Part shown: one piece after another, positions 18,335 through 25,261 of the stretch | Layout: every line of letters starts with the position of its first letter | Numbering within the stretch: the stretch's first letter is position 1 | From: Methylotenera sp. | GTDB lineage: Bacteria > Pseudomonadota > Gammaproteobacteria > Burkholderiales > Methylophilaceae | Length of the DNA: 64,000 bases | Direction of reading: 5' to 3' | Assembly: GCA_020622105.1 (NCBI GenBank) | Contig: JAHRYP010000002.1 | Location: 78,176 to 142,175 of the forward strand | Notes under the pieces: model-generated | Seen by the model: only the letters and a program-made list of their open reading frames with translations | The model's database searches: none | What the model was told of the DNA's origin: nothing | Translations under genes and position numbers: made by a program

Positions 18335-18364
18335 AACTTTTTTAATTGCTGTGAAACATGTGAT
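18335..18364 (+). repeat. Direct repeat copy 2 (CTGTGAAACAT box)
   Basis: This is the second copy (AACTTTTTTAAT ... CTGTGAAACATGTGAT), exactly 73 bases downstream of copy 1. That is close to seven helical turns, so both copies face the same side of the DNA. Confidence 0.6.
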
Positions 18365-18492
18365 AAAGTAACTACGAAATCATTTTATGTATTAAAGACT
18401 TAGCATGCTTAGAAACTAAGTATTACTACTAAAGTGGTAATGGAATTTTTACTTGGGACAGATAGACTAATCAGATTCGGATACTGATATAT

Positions 18493-19311
18493 ATGAACAG
18501 AAACTATAATTTTTTAAGCGGTAACTCACCGTTAATCATCTCCATGCCACACGCGGGCACAACAATACCTGACGAGATTGCCTCTGCAATGACGCCTGCT
18601 GCGCTGGAAATGCCAGATGTAGACTGGCATATACCGCAGCTGTACGAGATGGCTAAAGATTATGACGCCACAGTGATATCTGCAGAATACATGCGCTATG
18701 TGATTGATTTGAATCGGTCACCTAACGATACGTCGCTGTACCCAGGGCAAGATACCACCGGTTTGTGCCCGATAGATACTTTTAGCAAGCAGGCTATATA
18801 TAAAGCAGGCATGCAGCCCGATGAAACTGAGATAAAAGCCAGAATCAAGCAATATTGGCAGCCTTACCATGACAAATTAAGCAGCGAAATCAAACGCATT
18901 CATGCGATTCATGGCATAGCCGTATTGTGGGATGCACATTCAATCGCCTCTCATGTGCCGCGTTTTTTTACTGGGCAACTACCGGACTTTAATTTTGGAA
19001 CTGCCGATATGCAGTCATGTGATGCGTCGCTGCAAGATGCATTTGCTGAAACAATACAAAAGTCTCTGCATGCGAGTAAATTCAGCCATGTTTTTAATGG
19101 CAGATTTAAGGGTGGCTACATTACCAGGCATTATGGAATGCCCGCAGAAAACATACATGCGGTGCAACTGGAGCTAAGCCAGCGCATTTATATGGAAGAG
19201 AAATTGCCGTACCGGTATGACCCGGTACTGGCTAAAGATGCACAGCTACTGATTGGCGACCTGCTTGAAACATGTGTAACATGGGCAAGCCGCCATAAAC
19301 AGAAATTATAG
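18493..19311 (+). CDS. N-formylglutamate amidohydrolase family protein
   Basis: The protein has 272 residues. Family motifs are PLIISMPHAGTTIP near the start, VIDLNRSPNDTSLYPGQDTTGLCP, VLWDAHSIASHVPRFF with the metal-ligand Asp-x-His, GRFKGGYITRHYG and VQLELSQRIYM. It should hydrolyse N-formylglutamate to glutamate and formate, as HutG does in one histidine pathway. No other hut genes are present. It is transcribed divergently from the NMG operon, suggesting salvage of formylglutamate formed by over-oxidation of N-methylglutamate or by reaction with one-carbon units (inference). No strong ribosome-binding site is seen. Confidence 0.85.
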   Translation: MNRNYNFLSGNSPLIISMPHAGTTIPDEIASAMTPAALEMPDVDWHIPQLYEMAKDYDATVISAEYMRYVIDLNRSPNDTSLYPGQDTTGLCPIDTFSKQAIYKAGMQPDETEIKARIKQYWQPYHDKLSSEIKRIHAIHGIAVLWDAHSIASHVPRFFTGQLPDFNFGTADMQSCDASLQDAFAETIQKSLHASKFSHVFNGRFKGGYITRHYGMPAENIHAVQLELSQRIYMEEKLPYRYDPVLAKDAQLLIGDLLETCVTWASRHKQKL

Positions 19312-19854
19312 TTTTCCGTCTAAACCCAATTGATAGTATTTATGGGTAATTTTGTCTTGATTTTCAAGTAACCAGTCAATATCAGGTTTATTGGTCATCG
19401 CTTTATGGATGGCCAATGCAGTTGCCTTGCGATGAATATCAAACAACACTTTATGATCCAGCTTGTCGTCTTTAGTCACCATCGGGTTAAGCCATACTGA
19501 AACGATAATGCCCAGATCATTCGCTTTTTCTTTAGGCAGATCACCAGCTCGCACTGCATCCAGCACGCCGTTTGCAATGGCAGCCTGCACGGTACCCATT
19601 AAAATATTGGTGTATTTGGTATCTTTAACAGTCACTTTACTTACCATTAAAGTCACAGGCCTGACTTGAATGTCAGTATTCAGCAAAGCAAACACGCGAG
19701 TATGCCCGGCAACCTGGTCACCGGTCAGCGTCGCAATTGCAGTGCCAACAGGCCCATCCAACTCTCCAATAATTACTTCTGGCTCAGCCGCCGTTCCTGG
19801 AGGACCTCCGGCTACTAAAGCTTCACCCGTACGCATTACAATCCGCTCGCTCAA
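19306..19854 (-). CDS. Formaldehyde-activating-enzyme paralogue lacking the catalytic His (Fae3-like)
   Basis: The protein has 182 residues and Fae homology along its length (RTGEALVAGGPPG, VTLMVSKVTVKDTKYTNILMGTVQAAIANGVLDAV, ANDLGIIVSVWLNP, RKATALAIHKAM). True Fae has AHIDLIIGPRGS, whose His takes part in condensing formaldehyde with tetrahydromethanopterin. By my alignment the matching segment here is VIIGELDGP and the His position is Ile28. Many conserved pterin-site residues also differ. It may sense or bind formaldehyde/pterin rather than catalyse. It converges with the formylglutamate hydrolase, overlapping by 6 bases, and AT-rich DNA lies upstream. Confidence 0.8.
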   Translation of the reverse strand: MSERIVMRTGEALVAGGPPGTAAEPEVIIGELDGPVGTAIATLTGDQVAGHTRVFALLNTDIQVRPVTLMVSKVTVKDTKYTNILMGTVQAAIANGVLDAVRAGDLPKEKANDLGIIVSVWLNPMVTKDDKLDHKVLFDIHRKATALAIHKAMTNKPDIDWLLENQDKITHKYYQLGLDGKL

Positions 19855-20308
19855 AATACTCTCCTAATGATTTAAATGAGATTTAAAAAAATATATTTAT
19901 CAATAAATTTTTATCAGTAAATTATTGTATATATTTTAATATAATTAACCTATAATTTTATTATATATTAACTATTGTTACTTATATTAAACTTTTTACA
20001 TAGTAAATACTATTCCCAGCAAATTAACTTTGCTTAACTTGCATCAAGCTCTGCTTGCGGAGTTTGCCGGGTTGATATAGTTTCTGTACAAAACTTTAAT
20101 CAATATATTTGGCGATAATTAATTGAGTGCGAAGTGTCTAGTACGTTTGCATAGCGCCCATGATGCTAATAGGCGTATGATTGCCGTCATTATAAAAATG
20201 AATACAGTTACTGTTAATTAAGGGGCTATTTCAAAATGAATCAATTAGCGTTTTACCGATAGTCAGCTCTCTAGTAATATTTCCCTATATTTTATTGCAG
20301 GTATTGAC
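19855..20308. other. AT-rich intergenic region between the Fae paralogue and the XRE-cupin regulator
   Basis: This 454-base gap has no accepted gene. Its first 150 bases (about 19866-20010) are extremely AT-rich and likely carry the promoter of the Fae paralogue. The distal part must hold the promoter of the regulator gene. No box like the CTGTGAAACAT repeats was seen. Confidence 0.45.
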
Positions 20309-20953
20309 ATGGCAGCAGCAAAAGAAAAAGAAATCGAACCTATTAAAGTAGATGATCAGAACAGATCACTAGGCCGACATTTAGGAACCACTATTCGCCA
20401 GCTGCGATTAGAGCATAACTTAACGATTGCAGATGTGGCCGAAAGAGCTGGCATCAGCCGCGGCATGCTAAGCAAAATTGAAAACAACCTCGCCTCTACC
20501 AGCCTTGAAACACTTGAACAACTCGCCAATGCACTAGGCGTGACTTTATCCAAACTTTTCCAGAATTATAATTTACCGCGCGGCGCAGCCCAGCTGGTTA
20601 AAAAAGGCGAAGGCATGGAAGTGGTCAGAAGAGGCACTCGCGTTGGCCACACCTACCAACTGCTTGCCTATGATCAAGGCCCGCATAAAACAATTGAGCC
20701 ATTCTTGATTTCATTAGAAGACTCATGTGAAGAGTTCCCTGCTTTTGAGCATCCGGGCACTGAGTTTCTTTACATGCTTGAGGGAAAGCTGGAGTACAGA
20801 GTAGGCAAAGATACTTTTGTGCTCACCAGCGGCGACTCACTCACCTTTCAAGGTGAAATTCCGCATCGGCCAGAAGCGCTCATCGAAACACCCATAAAAT
20901 TTCTCGCCATTATTCACTACGACTCTCCTGATAAAGATCATTTTGAAGAGTAA
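20309..20953 (+). CDS. XRE-family transcriptional regulator with C-terminal cupin
   Basis: The protein has 214 residues. A helix-turn-helix of the Cro/CI type spans about 26-80 (IRQLRLEHNLTIADVAERAGISRGMLSKIENNLASTSLETLEQLANALGV). A cupin domain follows (about 130-205; EFPAFEHPGTEFLYMLEGKLEYRVGKDTFVLTSGDSLTFQGEIPHRPE). Such regulators (PuuR-like) sense small metabolites, often amines or gamma-glutamyl compounds, through the cupin. Its place beside the NMG genes makes it a good candidate NMG regulator, though that is inference. A hairpin follows the stop. Confidence 0.88.
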   Translation: MAAAKEKEIEPIKVDDQNRSLGRHLGTTIRQLRLEHNLTIADVAERAGISRGMLSKIENNLASTSLETLEQLANALGVTLSKLFQNYNLPRGAAQLVKKGEGMEVVRRGTRVGHTYQLLAYDQGPHKTIEPFLISLEDSCEEFPAFEHPGTEFLYMLEGKLEYRVGKDTFVLTSGDSLTFQGEIPHRPEALIETPIKFLAIIHYDSPDKDHFEE

Positions 20954-20964
20954 TAAGAAAAACT

Positions 20965-20991
20965 AAGGCAGGCTCTATATAAGCCTGCCTT
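20965..20991 (+). terminator. Hairpin after the XRE-cupin gene
   Basis: AAGGCAGGCT and AGCCTGCCTT form a perfect 10-base-pair stem around a 7-base loop, 12 bases after the stop. No long T run follows, so it may be a weak or bidirectional terminator. Confidence 0.55.
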
Positions 20992-21024
20992 GCTGTTAAT
21001 GTGACAGAGAATTAGTTTTGAGTA

Positions 21025-21450
21025 TTAACTTGAATCCATTGGTGAACAGTATGAATACCTGGAGTTCATATTAGATTCTAATTTTGTAATCTCTTTCACC
21101 ACCTCTTGTACTCTTTGATTCTGGTTAATCGATTCATATAAACGTCGTGCTTTTAAACGCCAGGCAGAAAAACAAGGGTCATAATCATCCTCAAACAAGA
21201 GATAGATCGGCATTCGAGAAGCACAATTCTTGATTTTTTGATCAATCTCATCAATCACGCTAGCAGAACGTTTTATAAAATCACTATCAATAAATAGCAA
21301 AGCACATAAAGAATTCTTCAGTACTTCATTTCCATTATCAATAAATTTCAATACATCCATACTTTGTGTTGTACAACCAGCCGCTAAAAACCCTGTACTA
21401 ATTAGGCCAGGAATATTCAAGCTATCAGAAATAATCAGCACATTTGGCAT
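21025..21450 (-). CDS. Hypothetical protein, possibly a degenerate receiver-like domain
   Basis: The protein has 141 residues from the ATG at 21450; the frame can extend to 21483. It begins MPNVLIISDSLNIPGLISTGFLAAG and alternates beta strands and helices (CALLFIDSDF, MPIYLLFEDDYD), which recalls the response-regulator receiver fold with an Asp in the third strand. The typical acidic pocket and Lys are not evident. It lacks an output domain. The identification is tentative. It is convergent with the XRE-cupin gene. Confidence 0.45.
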   Translation of the reverse strand: MPNVLIISDSLNIPGLISTGFLAAGCTTQSMDVLKFIDNGNEVLKNSLCALLFIDSDFIKRSASVIDEIDQKIKNCASRMPIYLLFEDDYDPCFSAWRLKARRLYESINQNQRVQEVVKEITKLESNMNSRYSYCSPMDSS

Positions 21451-21483
21451 ATTTATCACCCCAGATATGTTCTTAACAAGCAC

Positions 21484-22127
21484 TTAACTAACGTTAAGAC
21501 ATGATAATTATGTTTACATACAGTAAATTTAGTTTCATTAAGAACAGTATAGTACAAATTCTTTAATGCAAAAGTAAAGAATTATTATGTAGATGAAAAT
21601 ATTTCACTGTAGAAGTTGTTTTAAATTTCTGGCTAGTCAATTCTCACTCATTCTCACCAAGATGAAACAATTGAACTCATTTGCAATTATGGGTCAACCT
21701 TTATGTTGAATTTGCACTACTGACTTAAAGTGGCCTTGGCAACACGTTGATAGCGTCACTTTATCTGAATGAGCAGACATCTCACCGTTTTTAAACTAGC
21801 GATAAAATATTATTCGCCTCTATTTTAAATAGTCAGGTAAATACATGTGCGCAAATTATATTTGTACAAATATAATATTAATGGCATCATGTTTATTACG
21901 GTTGACAATTAAATTGTGCAAGTCTTCTCAAGTAATGGAGCTTTAGCTTAATTCACGCTGAAAAACTTAGGCATCATTCACTATTGCGTAATATGTATTT
22001 CAGCTAAATAAAGTTTAAATAGAAGGCAGATATCAAGCCGCGCCCTGCTTAGCTACAATAAACTTCACATCATAAACGCTGGTGCCAGTCAGCCTATGAT
22101 GTTTCACCTAGTGTATAAGGAGAAACA
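21484..22127. other. Long AT-rich intergenic region upstream of the sucrose operon
   Basis: About 640 bases hold no ORF that I accept. Features seen are a 22-base perfect palindrome at 21855-21876, a TTGACA hexamer at 21902-21907 without a strong partner -10, and an AAGGAG site at 22117-22122 for the TTG start of the fructokinase. The sucrose operon promoter should be here. Confidence 0.5.
21855..21876. promoter_or_regulatory. 22-bp perfect palindrome, candidate operator
   Basis: The sequence centred on TTTGTACAAA is a perfect inverted repeat over 22 bases with no spacer. It lies about 250 bases upstream of the first sucrose gene and has no T-tract, so it reads as an operator rather than a terminator. 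Confidence 0.5.
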
Positions 22128-22937
22128 TTGCCACTACATAATCTACAGCCCAAGCGGCTAGCTAAAAAAAACGTGGTCTTATTTGGAGAAGTACTTGCCG
22201 ATATTTTTCCAGACCAAAGTGTACTGGGCGGCGCACCATTTAATGTTGCGCGTCATCTACAGGCATTCGATTTACACCCTGTAATGATCAGCCGTACCGG
22301 CAATGATTTATTGCGTGACGAACTGCTGCGAGAAATGGATAGATTGGGCATGGATACTCTCGGGATTCAATGCGACCAAAACCACCCTACCGGGCAAGTA
22401 CAGGTGCATATGGAAAACGGCAACCACAGATTTACAATCCTGCCAGATCAAGCTTACGACCATATTCACGCCGGTATAGCCCATATGATTACCATGTCAA
22501 TTAAACCAGAACTGGTTTACTTTGGCACACTGGCGCAAAGAAGCATGCCATCACGCTTGGCGCTTGATAAATTCCTCAGCGATAGCAAATGTCCGCATTT
22601 CTTCGATATCAACCTGAGACAACCCTGGTACAACAAACATACCGTTCGACGCTCATTAATGCGTTCAGATATTGTTAAGATGAATGAAGACGAGCTGGAA
22701 ATTGTCACCAGCTATTTCAAAATAAACGCACCAACACCGTTACTGAAAGCCAAGGCACTGCTAGATCAATTTGAATTGAAATATCTACTGGTGACCTGTG
22801 GTGAGCATGGGGCATGGTTAATCAATCAACAACATGAAACTTACAATGCCGGGCCTGCCACACAGAAGCAGATAATCGTAGATACAGTGGGCGCCGGTGA
22901 TGTGGCAGTTATCATCATCGGCCTGCTGCATGACTGA
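22128..22937 (+). CDS. PfkB-family fructokinase, prematurely terminated
   Basis: The readable product has 269 residues and starts at TTG (22128) with AAGGAG five bases upstream. It has the PfkB/ribokinase signatures GGAPFNVARHL (34-44) and DTVGAGD (252-258, with catalytic Asp258). It should phosphorylate fructose and recycle sucrose carbon. The frame ends at a TGA (22935-22937) just after LLHD, where family members usually continue with Trp. The same frame continues for 36 sense codons to a TGA that overlaps the ATG of the next gene. The protein therefore lacks its last helices and is probably impaired, unless the TGA is a sequencing error. Confidence 0.8.
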   Translation: MPLHNLQPKRLAKKNVVLFGEVLADIFPDQSVLGGAPFNVARHLQAFDLHPVMISRTGNDLLRDELLREMDRLGMDTLGIQCDQNHPTGQVQVHMENGNHRFTILPDQAYDHIHAGIAHMITMSIKPELVYFGTLAQRSMPSRLALDKFLSDSKCPHFFDINLRQPWYNKHTVRRSLMRSDIVKMNEDELEIVTSYFKINAPTPLLKAKALLDQFELKYLLVTCGEHGAWLINQQHETYNAGPATQKQIIVDTVGAGDVAVIIIGLLHD

Positions 22938-23048
22938 GCTATGCCGGTTGCAAGCGTGCCAATCAAGCGCGCCATCTGTGGCATCAGAGGTGGTGCACCA
23001 CAGCAGCATGATTTTTATATTCCATTCAAACAGGCATGGAATCTATGA
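22938..23048 (+). pseudogene. Detached C-terminal end of the fructokinase
   Basis: In the frame of the preceding gene these 36 codons read AMPVASVPIKRAICGIRGG and on to FYIPFKQAWNL. This matches the usual fructokinase C terminus (RAxxxxxxICGIRGA ... FYxxFxxxW). The final TGA (23046-23048) overlaps the second ATG (23045) of the sucrose-phosphate synthase gene, a typical ATGA coupling. This supports one ancestral gene of 306 codons. Confidence 0.75.
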
Positions 23049-25261
23049 ATACTGCACAACTCAACAAGCCAATTAATAAATCGGAAAATTCAATTTATAT
23101 TTTAATGATCAGTTTGCATGGCTTAATTCGCGGTAATGACATGGAGCTAGGACGTGATGCCGATACAGGCGGACAAACCACCTACGTGATTGAATTGGCG
23201 CGCGCACTGGCAAAGCACCATGAAGTAGAAAAAGTCGATTTGTTAACGCGGCTGATCGACGATGCGAATGTCAGCAATGACTACGCTAAGCCGTGCGAAG
23301 ACTTGGGTGATGGTGCGAATATTATCCGCCTGCCATTCGGTCCAAAACGCTATATACGCAAAGAACTGCTGTGGCCACATTTAGATCAGGTCGTCGATAA
23401 ATGCCTGCATTTCCTGCGCGAGCAAGGTAAATTGCCTAATCTTATTCATACCCATTATGCAGATGCAGGCTATGTAGGCCAGCAACTGTCATTATTGCTT
23501 GGCATTCCTCAAGTTCACACCGGCCACTCGCTAGGCCGCCCGAAACTAGAGCGTATGCTAGCCAGTGGACGCAAACCGCACGCACTGGAAAAGCAATTCA
23601 ATTTTCAACGTCGTATTACCGCTGAAGAAGAAGTTATCCAAAATTCCTCGCTCATTATTACCAGCACCCAGCAGGAAATTGATCAGCAATATGGACTTTA
23701 CAATAACTTTAATCACGTGCGATTCCGCGTGATACCCCCAGGCACCAACACCTCCAGATTTTCACCGCTCATGCGTAAAACTCTTGAGCCGGATACAAAA
23801 CAACTAGTGGATAAATATCTGACCGAACCAGAAAAGCCACTCATCTTTTCTATCAGCCGCCCAGACGCGCGTAAAAACATCAAAGGCTTGATTGAAGCTT
23901 ATGGAAAAAGCCCTGAACTACAACAAGCTGCGAACTTGCTGATTGTAGCGGGTACGCGTGAAGACATCCGCCAGCTGGAAGACTCCGAGCAAAAAGTGAT
24001 GACTGAGTTGCTATTCGATATTGATCGCTATGATCTATGGGGCAAAGTCGCCATTCCAAAATTTGTTTCTCAGGATCAGGTACCTGAATTTTATCGACTA
24101 GCAGCCAGACGCCGTGGCGTATTCGTTAACCCTGCATTTACTGAACCCTTTGGCCTGACGCTGATTGAGGCGGCAGCCAGTGGACTACCTTTTGTTGCTC
24201 CGGATGATGGGGGGCCGCGCGACATTGTAGGGAATTGTCGGAACGGTTTGGTGGTGAATACGCTGGAAAGTAAAGCAATCAGCAATGCGCTGTTATATAT
24301 GCTAGCAGACAGAAAACGCTGGCGCCAATTTTCCAAGAACGGTATTGCCGGTGTTTTGCGACATTACAGCTGGGCAGCGCATGTAGAAAAATACATGAAA
24401 GAAGTGCGCAGATTACTACGCCGAGATAAAAAACGTTTGCGTCGTCAGCATGCCATTATTTTCAATGCTGAAAAATCTTACATGCCGCTGGTTAGAAAGG
24501 CACTTATCAGTGACATTGACAATACCCTGCTTGGTAACAAACCTGCTCTAAAACAGCTCACTGGTTGGCTGCAATCGCATCGCTCGAAACTGGCATTTGG
24601 CATTGCCACCGGACGCAGCATCGAAAGTGCAATTGCTATCCTGAAAAAAAATAAAGTGAAGATTCCAGATATTCTCATCACATCGGTTGGTTCGGAAATC
24701 CACTACGGCAAAAAGCTGGTACCGGATTTAGGCTGGGCCGCCCATATACGCTATCTATGGCGCAAAGATTCTCTGGCTGAAGCCTTATTAAAATTCCCAG
24801 GTTTGAAACTACAGGCGCCTGAAAACCAACGTGAGTTTAAATTAAGCTATATTGCCAAACCGGAAAGTATGCCGCCGCTTAATGAAATTTACGAATATCT
24901 GCATGAGTTAAAACTGCACGCCCAGTTAATTTATTCACATGAGGAATTTCTTGATGTATTGCCAATCAGGGCATCCAAGGGTCATGCTATTCGTTATCTG
25001 GCTTACAAATGGGGTTTACCGCTCGAAAACTTTTTAGTCGCTGGTGACTCCGGCAATGACACGGAAATGCTGGTCGGTGATACACGCGCTATAGTAGTAG
25101 GTAACCATAGTCCTGAACTCGCAGTATTGCGTGATCAACAACATATATATTTTGCCGATGGGTATTACGCGGCAGGCATTATCGAAGGGCTCAATTATTA
25201 CGGCATGAATATCAGCATGGATAAAGCCATATTAAAAGAACAGGATCTCAGCCATGTATGA
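23036..25261 (+). CDS. sps: Sucrose-phosphate synthase with C-terminal HAD phosphatase domain
   Basis: The protein has 741 residues. The N-terminal two-thirds is a retaining GT4 glycosyltransferase of the SPS type (YILMISLHGLIRG, LGRDADTGGQTTYVIELARAL, HTHYADAGYVG, HTGHSLGR, SRPDARKNIKGLIEAYG, NPAFTEPFGLTLIEAAASGLP). The C-terminal part (from about residue 488) is a HAD domain of the sucrose-phosphatase type with the DxDxT motif DIDNT and AGDSGND. It makes sucrose 6-phosphate from UDP-glucose and fructose 6-phosphate and may dephosphorylate it. Sucrose is a compatible solute in methylotrophs. The start may be 23036 or the ATG at 23045. It overlaps the amylosucrase gene by 8 bases. Confidence 0.92.
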   Translation: MESMNTAQLNKPINKSENSIYILMISLHGLIRGNDMELGRDADTGGQTTYVIELARALAKHHEVEKVDLLTRLIDDANVSNDYAKPCEDLGDGANIIRLPFGPKRYIRKELLWPHLDQVVDKCLHFLREQGKLPNLIHTHYADAGYVGQQLSLLLGIPQVHTGHSLGRPKLERMLASGRKPHALEKQFNFQRRITAEEEVIQNSSLIITSTQQEIDQQYGLYNNFNHVRFRVIPPGTNTSRFSPLMRKTLEPDTKQLVDKYLTEPEKPLIFSISRPDARKNIKGLIEAYGKSPELQQAANLLIVAGTREDIRQLEDSEQKVMTELLFDIDRYDLWGKVAIPKFVSQDQVPEFYRLAARRRGVFVNPAFTEPFGLTLIEAAASGLPFVAPDDGGPRDIVGNCRNGLVVNTLESKAISNALLYMLADRKRWRQFSKNGIAGVLRHYSWAAHVEKYMKEVRRLLRRDKKRLRRQHAIIFNAEKSYMPLVRKALISDIDNTLLGNKPALKQLTGWLQSHRSKLAFGIATGRSIESAIAILKKNKVKIPDILITSVGSEIHYGKKLVPDLGWAAHIRYLWRKDSLAEALLKFPGLKLQAPENQREFKLSYIAKPESMPPLNEIYEYLHELKLHAQLIYSHEEFLDVLPIRASKGHAIRYLAYKWGLPLENFLVAGDSGNDTEMLVGDTRAIVVGNHSPELAVLRDQQHIYFADGYYAAGIIEGLNYYGMNISMDKAILKEQDLSHV

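Larger units (their letters stand above)
18152..18492. promoter_or_regulatory. Divergent promoter region between mgdA and the formylglutamate hydrolase gene
   Basis: This 341-base, AT-rich region holds two 30-base direct repeats (18262-18291 and 18335-18364) and a near-palindrome TTAACAGCTGTCAA between them, near 18310. No ORF is visible. It must contain the NMG operon promoter on the minus strand. Confidence 0.6.

Noticed and set aside
19866-20010. Very AT-rich stretch considered as a replication origin or foreign insert
   Set aside because: No iterons, DnaA-box cluster or partition genes are nearby; it is more simply a promoter region.
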